DNA from: Acanthaster planci
Lineage: Eukaryota > Echinodermata > Asteroidea > Valvatida > Acanthasteridae
Reading direction: 5' to 3'
Length of the DNA: 36,422 nt
NCBI RefSeq assembly: GCF_001949145.1
Contig: NW_019091359.1
Location: 3,832,460-3,868,881, forward strand
Made by a program: the position numbers and the translations under genes. Below are positions 1-10,946 of this stretch, piece after piece; positions within the stretch are counted from its first letter, which is position 1; each line of letters starts with the position of its first letter. The notes beneath the pieces were generated by a model. It was not told the origin of the DNA and did no database searches. It was given only the letters and a program-made list of their open reading frames with translations.

Positions 1-135
1 ATGCTGGAGACAGTGTTAGCATGTACTAGATTGTACAAAATGCTGGAGACAGTGTTAGCATGTACTAAATTACATATTGCTGGAGGCAATGTACCAGTAC
101 TAGATTACAGAATGCTGGAGACAATGTTAGATTAG
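1..135. repeat. Short minisatellite, unit about 35-39 bp
   Basis: Four successive units begin with ATGCTGGAGACAGTGTTAGC or close variants, at about 1, 40, 77 and 112. The first two are nearly identical; the third and fourth are diverged and shorter. The array is cut by the left edge, so more copies may lie outside. It sits in an ATG7 intron, upstream of the exon at 645, and shows no coding potential. Confidence 0.85.
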
Positions 136-644
136 ATTAGTGTCTTTTAAGGACTTATGTTTGAACGTATATATCTTACAGTGTTGGACATGTGCTCATA
201 CTATTATTATTGTGGGTTAAGCTGAATTTTGGAGAAACTAATAAAATAGTCAAATCAAGAGGTGTCTTTTCTCTATCTCTTGTAAATTTCTCTTTGTATT
301 TCCAATATTGTGAAGACTTAGATCGAGCTCTAGAGAACAGATTTGGATGCAGCCTATGAATTTATCCCCCTCTCCGTTACCTCCAATACGATGTCAAAAT
401 GGCCTGTTAAATATATTCAATATGAATTACACCCAAATTTAATCATTACATTGAGTTGTCTTGACAGCCTTGTCTGAAACTTTCAACAGTCCTTTCCCTA
501 GTGGATTATTGGGAGGCCTGTGTCTCTGTTGTTTTTACCCAAGCCTGTTACAGTAGCAACCCTTCCTAATTATTAGGTGATTCCTCACAAAGCCACAAGA
601 TAAAGAAAAGGATTAGTAAAAATGTCCTTCATTTATTTCTCCAG
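136..644 (+). other. ATG7 intron, 3' part
   Basis: This is non-coding sequence ending in a clear pyrimidine-rich acceptor (TTCATTTATTTCTCCAG) at 644. I looked for the preceding ATG7 exon, which in vertebrates ends just before the IRGFLSR residues, and did not find it. That exon must lie left of the window. Nothing else is recognisable here. Confidence 0.75.
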
Positions 645-845
645 ATCCGTGGTTTCCTGTCCCGTTACCACAGCCTTCTACCTGCTAGCATGGCATTTGA
701 TATGTGTACAGCTTGCTCACCAATTGTGCTCAAGCACTATGAGATGGAGGGATTTGAGTTTCTCTTGCGTGCTTTCAATGAGCCTCATTATCTTGAGGAT
801 TTGACGGGTCTGACCAAGATGCATGCTGACACGGATAATTATGAT
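645..845 (+). CDS. ATG7: ATG7, penultimate coding exon (partial gene)
   Basis: The 201-nt exon encodes 67 residues in phase 0. It is flanked by an acceptor (TTTCTCCAG) and a consensus donor (GTGAGT at 846). The protein starts IRGFLSRYHSLLPAS, followed by MAFDMCTACSPIVL, then YEMEGFEFLL and YLEDLTGLTKMH. These match the C-terminal region of ATG7, whose vertebrate form has FLSRF, AFDKCTACS, YEREGFNFL and FLEDLTGLT in the same order and spacing. ATG7 is the cytosolic E1-like enzyme that activates ATG12 and ATG8/LC3 for transfer to ATG10 and ATG3. This exon belongs to the C-terminal adenylation/dimerisation region; the catalytic cysteine lies in an upstream exon outside the window. The 67 codons read without a stop and join the exon at 1566 in phase. 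The reading frame that opens with an ATG at 622 is a shadow. Confidence 0.94.
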
Positions 846-1565
846 GTGAGTCTGATAGTTTGAAAGTAGTTGGTCATTATCAGCATGTTAGGGTATTAGT
901 TAGTGCACAGCCTATGAGTGCCAAAGTGTGACATTGGAACCAAAAGTGTAGTACAAACAAATGGACTATATGTGATTGTTAGTTCATGAGATGGTTCTCT
1001 CACTAATGCCTACTACACACATAACTGTGTGTGCGATGTATTCATTTTGGTACCCTTTTGAGGATGCTGATCTGACTCTTCATGGCAACCAAGTGACATT
1101 GTATGTTTCAGTATTAGTCTAGACTCATAAGTTGTGACAGACAACTCTACAACAGCCAATTTCACAAAACTTGGTTTAACTTTGTGCCGTCCTTTAAGAC
1201 TGACCCACACATTTCTACTGCAATACTTGCTTCATCATATGGCATGATACGATGTCATTGCCTTATTTTATGTTGATTTTTGACGTTTTATTTTTCCCCA
1301 TATGTGATGAAGTTGTTACCTTTTGATATTTTTGCTTTGTTTGATGTAATGAGTTTTGTGTTGATACCACTTCATTTACCCGGTGGAGATGTAAGATAGA
1401 GTGTGTAAATGTTAGCCATGACATTAAAGTTCTTTGACATTGGCAAATTAATATTTTTGTTATATGCGGATTACATGTGCACTGTGTAGTCAAGTAATGA
1501 GTTGGGTAATGCCATTAATGAGTGTACCCTATTAATGGTATGACTTTTGATCTTCTGTTGTTAAG
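846..1565 (+). other. ATG7 last intron
   Basis: This 720-nt intron starts with GTGAGT and ends CTTCTGTTGTTAAG. It is phase 0. No other feature is recognisable inside it; small open frames on the minus strand look random. Confidence 0.85.
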
Positions 1566-1610
1566 GTGCTGGATTTTAGTGATGAGGAGAGTATCAAATC
1601 CCTTGAGTGA
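1566..1610 (+). CDS. ATG7: ATG7, terminal coding exon with stop codon
   Basis: After the acceptor TTGTTAAG the frame reads VLDFSDEESIKSLE and then TGA at 1608-1610. Vertebrate ATG7 ends with a similar acidic tail (IWDMSDDETI). The core F/M-S-D-E/D-E is shared, and this copy is four residues longer after the conserved isoleucine. The exon follows the 645-845 exon in phase 0, which supports the pairing. In ATG7 this tail is the flexible acidic end of the C-terminal domain, known to help engage ATG8-family proteins. The exon is too short to identify alone. The call rests on the joined frame, the acidic motif and the position 720 nt downstream. Confidence 0.88.
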   Translation: MLDFSDEESIKSLE

Positions 1611-2000
1611 AAATCCCATCACGCTATGCTGCTTCACAGATAGAATACCACAGTCCTTCAGGTTCATATCTGAAGATTGCTGAACAAGACCGCGGTTGAA
1701 ACTGCTAGAATATGTGTCTACAAAGCTTAAATATAGGTGATAAATTACGAGAAAGTGATGCATATTGAAAGTTTGTGCTTTGAAAACAAATAAACAACTG
1801 CTAATAAATGGTGTGATTTGTTGATTTTTAATTATGTATAACTCATCCAGTTTCTGATTAAAAGCCTTTAGCTCCCTCAAAAATATTTTTAAGGGGAGAA
1901 AATATGTGAAATGTAATTATTCATTGTGGCCAAATAAAGCAGTAGAAAGGAACCAACTGCAATTTATGAATTGAGTTTACAGTTCTATTGAAATAAAGAA
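1611..2000 (+). other. Probable ATG7 3'UTR with candidate poly(A) signals
   Basis: AT-rich non-coding sequence follows the ATG7 stop. Canonical AATAAA hexamers lie at 1789-1794, 1933-1938 and 1992-1997, so the transcript plausibly ends within about 400 nt of the stop. Which site is used cannot be told from sequence. The 121-codon minus-strand open frame over 1515-1880 is antisense to the ATG7 end and has no recognisable domain. Confidence 0.6.
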
Positions 2001-5000
2001 GAAATGAAGAAAGCTTAAAGCAAGGCAGTAACTGTTTTTGTCTTAATGTAATACTCTTGTATCAAAGGGTTATACATGTATATATTACATTTTGTGTCAA
2101 CAATTAGTGTCATTCATTGATTATTAAGATAACCTTCAGCAAAATAACAGCAAAATCAAACTCTATTCATATTAGTCCCTAATATCATACAATGTAAAAT
2201 CTAGACAATGCATGAAACGTGAAACTACACATGGAATTCCATCTGATACTAAGCAGTTATTAGATCAGAGGGCAATGTGTTTTTTGCAGAATTTTCCCTG
2301 AAAGTAATTCCAGAACAGCATTTTAAATAGAAATGGAAATACCTGAATACAGAGGTATTGAAAGAAAAAGCAGACCGAGAGAAGGTTTGCAGGTATAGGA
2401 CCAACATCCATTTTACCAGTTCTTATCATCACAAACCACCACTCTGCAGGGGCAGATCCAGGATTTTTCCAGGGGGAGGGGTCAGGCCAGAGATTTTATG
2501 AAGGTTTTATGTTTTGCAGACAAACAGAAATTATGATGAAATGTACATTACATGACACACATTGTTTATAATGTTATTGGTGCACTTACTTTAGTTAACT
2601 TGTATTATATTCCCCATTTCTTTTATCTTCTTATTCTTTGGGGTGTTTTGAACCCCCCTACTTTTATAGAAGAGATCGATTTCAAATGGTGTACCCGCAA
2701 ACTGTCTCTCAGTGTAGCCTCCGGCATGCAAACTTTCAAATCACACTTCAGAAAAAGCAGATTAAAGTACATGTGTGCAAATGTTCCTCATTTGATTAAC
2801 TTTTATGAACTGTCAGGAAATTTCAAGTGAAAGCATTTAATGAAATTAAAATGTATATATTTTATTTAAAATATGACTGATAAATTTGTGATTCCTCATA
2901 AAATGAATGTACCCACTATTAAATGCCATAGACTTCTGTTTTATTAACTGTCTTTGGGTTCATTTCATATTTCAGTTTCCAGGACATTATTTTAACCTTT
3001 ACAAAACCAGACAAAAGGAAATACAATGTTTATTCGAGAGGTTTAAATTTAATATTTCTGTAACAATCCACGATTATTGAACACATTCAAGTTAAATAAA
3101 ATGAACTTGTGAAAGTACTTCTTCCAGTAGATTTAGTATCTTTAGTATCAGTAAGTGACTTTATTTCAGGCAAAATGTAAGCTTTTTTTTAAATGATTCA
3201 TTTACTGTTTGCCAAGGAACTGAATTTTTTAAAGACAACTGTTTGAATGTAGTGGACAACATTCCTTTTTTATTGCTTCTTTATTTACTTAATCTTGCCA
3301 CTGAATCAGTTTATTTCCTTCAGTATCCTTTGTCATTTACAAAAATTTTTGAAATTTATTGATTTTATTTTGAGAATGAAATAAATTTCACAAATTTTTT
3401 AGCTCACATGTCAAAAGTGTCTAGTCCTTGATCAGCATTAACCACTGTTGAATAAAATGAAATTAAAGTAGATGACACACACACAACACTGCAAGTGAAA
3501 CGGGCATTACCAAACTTGAACTTCATATTTAAACAGTGCAAGTGGAGGAAACTAATTCAGTCACTACTGATCTTTCTAGAATTTCTGTTCCAAAGCATAA
3601 CTTTCCACAACTTGTTTTCTGTTCTCCCCTCAAGCAAACTGCAGCACTAATTGAAATTAATCTGAGTAAAATGATCCTCTGACATGAAACAGTGAAATAC
3701 TCATATAACGGCCCCTGGATGTTTTTTAAATCTGTCATGTTTCTTGCAGAGAATGGATACAGTCTAGCAAATTGGAAAAAATTTGGAATAGTATCTGCCA
3801 GCCTAAACTTGCAAAACATTGGCTCAAAGGTGTACATGTATAGAGTTAATTCTTACCTCCTGGAGTATTGCAGAACTAGTTTTTGCACAAGAATACTTGT
3901 GAGTGTGGATGACTGTGGTCTGGGGACCAATGCCTGATATTCCCTTTAGGCTCAAGAGTCATGTTCTTCAGCCGTCATTCCTTATTATTGATGGTTTTTA
4001 ACCTGCCTAAAAGCTCTACAATTAAAAAAGACAGAGAAAATAAAAGATTGTAAAAAATTGACTTCATTTGATTAAAATAAGCTGTAGCCCTAAGCAAATG
4101 TTGGTCTAGAATTGAACCTAAAGCTTAGGACTCCATGGCTTATCAGCCAAGATATGATCAACCCATTGTCTCTCACTTGTAGAAACTGCAATTTCGTCAA
4201 GTTCAGCTTATCTTTGTTTACCCAAGTCTCAATAATTAATAAACTGAATTCCAAGGTGTAATCGGATTTAAAATTTACAGAGTTGAATGTGAGAAGGGAA
4301 AAATTTCCTCAAGCATAGCTAGGATCCGAGTGAAGACAGTTTGATTTGTAAAAATAAACAGTGTGCTTCACGCCTGGACTTTCAATCAAAAGAATGCTGT
4401 AAATCTTTCCCCCAGTTGTCATAAATTTTCCCCGTCCAGCAAGCCATCTGGACTCATCATGCAGAACTGAAGTATTCTTCTTGCTCTTGTGTATCTTCTC
4501 ACTATACTTAATACCCTAACCATTGTCTGTTATAACATTTACAGTTTCCATGTCACAGCCAGTGGTGTATAATTTGAAAATGCAGTAAATAATCAAAAAT
4601 TAAATTATACATGCAGATACATTTATATGTTAAGGATAATAAATGTATCTAATTTATAAGAGAAAGGATTGAAGAGAGAAATGGACTTGGGGAGGACTAA
4701 AAAAGGATTGGCACAATGAAAATTCTAAAAGAAAGTTAGAATGCATTGAAAATTACATTCAAAATATTAATACATATATTTAAGGAATACTTTAATTTCC
4801 AAGTAAAATCATATACGTGTACACAGCCTACACTGTACACAAACATGTTCATAGTTCATGTTCATTACAGGTGAAAATCTACAAACAGGATATATGCTGA
4901 TGTGCTAGTACAGCATTACTTTAAAACCTTAAGTTTGATAAGATCAATGAAAAAATCACTTGCCAAATGTTTCAGCTAATTATCTCCCTTGAGTTCTGCT

Positions 5001-8000
5001 TATGAAACATTTCTCTGTATTTTTCATCTCACAAAGCCCTGAGCCATTTTGGGGTTATACGTATCTCTGGGGCTCTCAAGCACAGCATCCCAACCAACAT
5101 ATTACTATCTTTATTAAAGACAACCTTGACAGTATCTTTCCATGCACACTTGATTTCATATTGGTTACATCAGATTGAAAGGATTAGCCAAGTTGAATTT
5201 CTTTCATGTGAGTTAACAAGCCATCACATCTCTGTCAAGTTCAGTCCTTTGCACAGCTGCATGTTGGCATTTTCTGTTTACTCTTTCTGATCATGATTCT
5301 CCCTTCCATGGTTCACCAATGTCACTGATGACAGAATACCATTAATCATATTGCTATCCTGGGAACTATGGACCATGGTGTTTCCATCAGTGTGTCATAA
5401 TTGTTTACTAGATAAAGTTTCAATGGTCTGTGAAAGTTTTGGGGGCATTTTCTAATGGGACTTGCTAACAGGAATAAAATGAGCATGAGATTCTCAAGAG
5501 TTTGAGCAGAAGTGCTAGGAACAATTTAGAAGTCTAATGATGGGGTTGGGTAGGATGTGTCTGATCTAAATTGAATTGTCATTTCGGGTATAACCATGCT
5601 ACAACTGGCGAAGAAAATGTTCCACTATGACATGACACGATAAACTCTGCTGCATGACTAATATGAAAATCATACATTTAAGGAATGTCAGCTAACCTTT
5701 TCCTGTTACAAATCAAGATTCTTGTATTTCTTTCAAAGACATAATAGGTGCAATATGATGCCCTGAATATTTAAGCACAGATTGTGAATAGCAAGAAGGG
5801 AAAAGGGCCATTAAAATTGAGCAGATTTTTTATAAGGAACTCTAGTCCCTGCTCATCTTGGGATCTTTACACTGACAGAAATCTTGACGTGATGAATGCA
5901 CTCTGGTTCCCATGGTAGCATATTTCTCATTCCTGGATTTCCATTGGCTGAATACCACAGCTTGATGCCACACACCAGAATCCTCAAATCCCAAGATCAG
6001 ACAGCACTCAAATTGTCAGAATTCCACACGGCAACAACTGTTCCAAAGGGGGGGTAGTAGTCTGTGATAAAGTGATGATAGAGTTCCAACACGGATAACA
6101 TGTGGAAGTATTTGGAAAGGTTCCCTGCAGCTCTAGAATTCAATTTCTAGACAATGACTTTTTATAATTATTTACAAATTCAAATGTTCCTTTTCTCCAC
6201 TCTTTGACATAGGCCTACTCTGTCAGTTGGATAGACCTTTTTTGGTGTGGGATGAAGAATTATGTGCTTGTTAGTTGTAAGCCATTGTTCTTTTGAACCC
6301 ATTTTGTAAAATACATGTACATCAAGAAATCAACTGCCTTTGGTCAATCCGAGATTGGAAATTCATTACCCATTCTTAGTACTCCCCTAAGGCTGAAGTC
6401 AAGTCTTGGGTTTTACATCTCCATTAATACGGTAGCCATTATATGCATAAAACACAGAAACCTACACACATACCACATATTGTGAGGGGAAGCTACGAGA
6501 ACAGAGAAATGTCCTCATAGCTTGGTCCAGATTTGCCTAACAAAAGAAACCTGCGCGAAGGCCTACACATCTTTACAGTTGAGTTAGCTTGAACATTGAA
6601 CTACATGTGCATGTATGAAACTATTCACTTTTGAAGCACTTCATTACAAATTACTGATTCATTGACAGAACTGCTTCTATTCACATTTACTGGAAAATTT
6701 AATATCTCTCGCTAATTTTCAAGACAGGGCCTTATTAACTGGACTAGATATGCATTAGTAATATTTACATAAGAAAATAACTGGCTCTCACAAAAATGTA
6801 TAACATGCATACTTTATATCATTTACAAATTACACTAATAATTAACCATTTCCATCATAAAATGACTGAAGCATATCACTTAGAGATTCTATATAAGTGG
6901 GTTTTTTTCCTGGATTTCATCAGTTTCTCTCGGTTTTGAAATTATACATTAGTATTTCCATTTTAAGTTGTAAAATGCATCACAGAGAACACCTACGAAA
7001 TTATTTGGAAAAGATTTGTTAGATATAAAATATTTGTATTGTATACTGATATATACAATGCACATTTGCAATATATAATTACAGTTATATACAGAAACAT
7101 AAATGGATTCTGTGTCATGACATGGAATATAAAACTATGAATTATTGCTCTGCGAATTTGTAGCTGTCACTGTTACTTCAGTAGCAGAGTCCAATGAATT
7201 AAGTGTCGGCCCTAAAGTGTGCACTTTCACATTGCTTTTGTAAGAAGCAAAAATCTGGAAATAGATTTCTACTGCCTAATGCTTTCACTTATTGTAAGCC
7301 TCTAAATAATGACAAAGGCTTTAGTATCTTGCTTCTTTAAATACATCTGGATTTAAATTCAAATGAAAAGTAATTGATTTCAATTGATGCAAAATGCATG
7401 TATGTACGTACATGTAGGTATGATAATTTGGTCTTTCTTTCAGTAGAATGTATCGCAGCCTTAGAATAAAAGTAAAGGAAACATTGGCATTACAAAAAGA
7501 GATCATAGCTGAATAAAGATCGACAAAACACATGCAATCATTTGACATGCCCATAATAAGCCTACACGAATTTTCACAGTGTTTCTCAATTATAATGAAG
7601 AATTTTAGGAATGCGTTAAATATTTCACTATTATGTACACATTTCCTTTACGATTTTCTTTATCCAGTTACTTAGACCCTGCATTTTACAAAAGGCTCTG
7701 ACTGACAAACACATTCTTGAAATAACTCACTTTTACTATCCACATGATCCAAAAAACTAACAAACTTATTCCTGTTTATAATCCCACACAATAAATCAAT
7801 TTATTTACAAAAATAATCACTAATTTTTACAGAAATGTGTGCATATATTTTTCACACATTCACTATGAATGTAACAAAGGTTTCCTATTTAATACATTTT
7901 ATTGCCTACTACATGGCCAAAAGGCTACTTAAATTTGTGGGCGACTGAAGAAAAGGTTGGGAAAAGATTTGAAAAAGGGGAAGACATCTACCGAGTTTAG

Positions 8001-9377
8001 TAGAGGATACATCAGAATTGTTACTTGTTGATGGGAAACATTTCAGAGCATTCTTGAAGAAACTCTGGAAGGGTCATTTCAGTAAACATGCGAGGTATCA
8101 TGAAGGAACTAACACTGATTTGAAATCAATCGCAGATACGACCATTGGATTCAAATATATATATAAATACATTGTACAATCATTTATTTCCTATATATTT
8201 AGTGAAGGAAAAGGGTAATTATCTCTTCATTGAAATTGGTCATAATTTGTCAAGGTTTGTTTTCTCACAAGGTTACATTGAATATAACATACTTAAAGAC
8301 CCGACTGACAATATAAGGCTTCATTACACTGAATGGGCACTTCAATAAAGTCTAGTCAGAACATTCACAGTGGGATCACATCTAAAATAATGTGTGGTTG
8401 CTCATGCTTGTAGAATCAAGCGAACTGACAAAAGTATTGACTTTATGTTGTACACTCCCATGTATGCAGAAGAAAATCTTTCACCATTTTGTGCCTACAC
8501 GTACCATGTGTGTGTATACTGTTATGTTACATTGCATCTTCACAATGTATCTATGCTGTCTTTTTTACACCAAATCTCCGCTTCATGCATACATCGTGCA
8601 CTTACAAAAGAAACACATTTTCAGAATATGTTAATTTTTGTTGGGTCATAAATTACTGATACACTTATATTAAGCCCCAAAGCAAAACGATATGTAAGCT
8701 TGGTTAACACAACCATACTGAATTCTGAGTTTCCAAAAGATTTTGGCAAAATATGTTTGTTCTTATGCTTCACTGTATGCAACATGGCCATATCATTGTA
8801 ACTAAGATAATAATGTAGCAATTTCAGATCTTATTAAATCTCTAATGCATTATAACCATTTCAGTAAATGTCATCAGTTCAGTCTTGGATTCATAATTTG
8901 GGCACCAAGACGAAAAGGGCAGGTATAATTGATAATGCGACATACTCAGGCCATTTTGCGGGCAAACAAAAATTCTTGTGAAGAATGGTCGTGATCTTAG
9001 CATTGTTTGCTATGTGCCCGCACTAAGGTATATTTAGTCTTTAGAAACCGAGTGTTGCCAACAGCAAGTAACTCTTACAGAACTTTGAAGTTTCCTTTTG
9101 GTTTCTTTGACAAGGGTTTGGAAACGTTTTTACCTCTTAAATTCAAAATTTGTTTGATTTTTACCATGCAATCAAGCCATTCCTAATGGCATTCAATTAA
9201 TGAGCCCCATGACGTCTAGACCAAAACTATAGAAATCCACACGAAGTTCTTGTAAGATTTCCAATCACTAATTATACTATGCAAATGATGTGGAATTGCA
9301 CAATCCAGACATGGCTGATATCAACCTTACATTGTGCAAAAGAGTGGAAAATTGAATCTCTACTTTGACAACACGTG
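2001..9377. other. Intergenic DNA between convergent ATG7 and VGLL4, including the VGLL4 3'UTR
   Basis: About 7.4 kb of AT-rich DNA lies between the ATG7 3' end (plus strand) and the VGLL4 stop codon (minus strand). I find no convincing exon on either strand. The longest open frames (about 100 codons near 3529-3837 minus and 80-90 codons elsewhere) have no recognisable motif or splice context. The right part must contain the VGLL4 3'UTR. Minus-strand AATAAA signals (TTTATT on the plus strand) occur repeatedly, for example near 8183, 7896 and 7800, so its end is undetermined. ACATGT palindromic words are sparse here compared with the VGLL4 introns. Confidence 0.6.
2453..2500. mobile_element. 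Possible terminus of a decayed DNA transposon
   Basis: The stretch GGGGCAGATCCAGGATTTTT followed by a G-run resembles the GGGGCGGATCCAGGAT-type ends seen on repeat families in many animal genomes. A second G/C-run segment (GTGTTTTGAACCCCCCTA) lies near 2644-2661 but does not form an inverted match. No transposase and no target-site duplication are visible, so this is a resemblance only. Confidence 0.3.
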
Positions 9378-9631
9378 TTATGTGGACATGACTGAGGTTG
9401 GATGAACGAGTCGAGGTGAGGATGGGGGTGACTGACTTGATGGTTCCATTACGTTCTTAATCTGTGGCCACTTATCACCTAGAGCTTTGGCAAAGTGGTC
9501 ATCTACAGACCCTGTAATCATAGTGACAACGCCCTCTGTAGAACTGGCTGATTTTGAGGCCCCATAGTTCTCCTTGTAATCTTTACCAAGACTACGCCGA
9601 AAATGCTCCTCAATCACAGGATCACAAACAC
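9378..9631 (-). CDS. VGLL4: VGLL4, last coding exon with two TDU motifs
   Basis: The exon encodes residues about 191-273 and ends with TAA at 9378-9380. The acceptor on the minus strand is GCCTCTGTTTGTCATTCAG, and the first two exon bases finish a glycine codon begun in the 10639-10946 exon. The protein starts VCDPVIEEHFRRSLGKDYKE (TDU 1, about 193-210). It continues after a Ser/Ala-rich spacer with ITGSVDDHFAKALGDKWPQI (TDU 2, about 229-248). These are almost identical to the paired Tondu motifs that define vestigial-like 4 in vertebrates. VGLL4 uses both to occupy the YAP/TAZ-binding surface of TEAD factors in the nucleus and repress Hippo-pathway outputs. The spacer between the motifs is several residues longer than in human. 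The tail is Ser/Pro-rich, as in the family. Confidence 0.97.
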
Positions 9632-10638
9632 CTGAATGACAAACAGAGGCAAGAGTTCAGTACACCACTTCTCTGTTTTAAAACAGATATTATTTTTAAA
9701 GATTTTTTAAGTTACGCGGTACACATCCAGAGTTACTAGTCTACATGTATGTTATTGTTTTACAGGCTCTGGTACAGTAAATCAACTTAATGTTTGTATG
9801 TTATTCTCCTTGAGCACCAGACACACATGTACCGGTATGTGTTCCGTTACCAACCTACCCCCTCAAAAGGTCACATAACTTGGGTCAAGTATTCCATGGA
9901 AATGTGAAAAACTGGTAAATCATTTTGTTGTGCCCACTTGACTAGACAGATGAATGGTTCACCAAAGGTTTGCTACTGCTGGAAAGTTATCAATGTGCTA
10001 CGCCCTGGTATGCAACATGAACAGGATAGTTAATCTACATGTACCTCTCTCTGGCTACTCTGATAAACATTTCTGCATTGTTTGAAGTGGTATATCAAAG
10101 AACATACTGGCACATATCCATATCCATGTACATGAAGCTGATCTAAATTCCAATACACATGTACTCTACGTTACATACACATGTGCACAAATGTCGTAAG
10201 TTTGTAAAGAAAAATAACATGATTGATCAGTTAAATATCTAATATGGTACAAGATACAAATGTCTGTGAGCCTTGAAAAATATCTTCCCAAACTGTGTTG
10301 TAAGTGTACCAAAAAAATTGAAATTTCCAAAATGCAGACAACTTGACAGATGAGAAACTCAAAAGAATTTTGTTCTGCATCTTAAAAAAGAACATAAACA
10401 AGAAGTTATTTTAAATTCAATTTCATATCACTTTTCTGGTCCAGTAATTGACATGGATTGGGGTGCGGCATGTAATTTCTTCTTAGCATTGGGGTGCGGC
10501 ATGTAATTTCTTCTTAGCATTGGGGTGCGGCATGTAATTTCTTCTTAGCATTGGGGTGCGGCATGTAATTTCTTCTTAGCATTGGGGTGCGGCATGTAAT
10601 TTCTTCTTACCACGTAATTTAGTCTGGTTCTCACTCAC
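9632..10638 (-). other. VGLL4 intron 3
   Basis: This 1,007-nt phase-1 intron has donor GTGAGTGAG (minus strand, from 10638 downward) and acceptor CATTCAG at 9632. It contains the 31-bp minisatellite described separately. The rest is unremarkable AT-rich sequence with scattered TACATGTA and TACCGGTA words. Confidence 0.85.
10457..10611. repeat. Minisatellite, five 31-bp units
   Basis: Five consecutive units start at 10457, 10488, 10519, 10550 and 10581. Each begins ATTGGGGTGCGGCATGTAAT and continues TTCTTCTTAGC. The first four are identical as read. The fifth differs by one base (TTAGC becomes TTACC), which on the minus strand turns GCTAAG into GGTAAG. The array lies 27 nt beyond the VGLL4 exon 3 donor, inside intron 3. 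Identical units suggest recent expansion or ongoing homogenisation. Confidence 0.97.
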
Positions 10639-10946
10639 CTAGTGAAATTTCTCGGCGATGGCAATTCGTCGAATGTGTGGATGTAGATGATGTATATCCA
10701 TTGGTCTTCCCATACATTGGATTATTTGTGTTACAGAGTCCTTCCCGGATGCTGCCCTCTCTTGGCTGTGATGGAGCACAGGTGATGACAGAGGGTCGGA
10801 CCTGTTGTGTCTCCTTACCACTACCAGATGGGGTGGGAAGAAGGGTGGGAGACGGGGTGAGGTATGAAGAGCTTGGAGTAGGGAGTGCTGGATTCACATC
10901 AGGAACACCTGCATCATGGTCTTCTAATCTCATGGTTGTGATTTCT
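10639..10946 (-). CDS. VGLL4: VGLL4, third coding exon with RPSVITC motif
   Basis: The 308-nt exon completes codon 87, encodes residues 88-189 and starts codon 190. The minus-strand acceptor is TATTCTACTTGCAG and the donor is CACTAG followed by GTGAGTGAG. The sequence is Pro/Ser/Thr-rich and low in order. It contains SPTLLPTPSG then QQVRPSVITCAPS (RPSVITC at about 137-143), matching the vertebrate VGLL4 block SPTLTP-QQ-RPSVITC. That block is conserved upstream of the TDU region. The frame runs past the donor into an immediate TGA, so splicing is required. Joining to the 9378-9631 exon gives L-G-V-C-D-P. The ATG at 10931-10933 is internal, not the start. Confidence 0.95.

Noticed and set aside
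1515-1880. Minus-strand 121-codon frame
   Set aside because: It overlaps the ATG7 terminal exon and 3'UTR in antisense and shows no motif.
10457-10611. CRISPR-like regular repeat
   Set aside because: The 31-bp units are directly adjacent with no spacers and lie in an animal gene intron, so this is a minisatellite.
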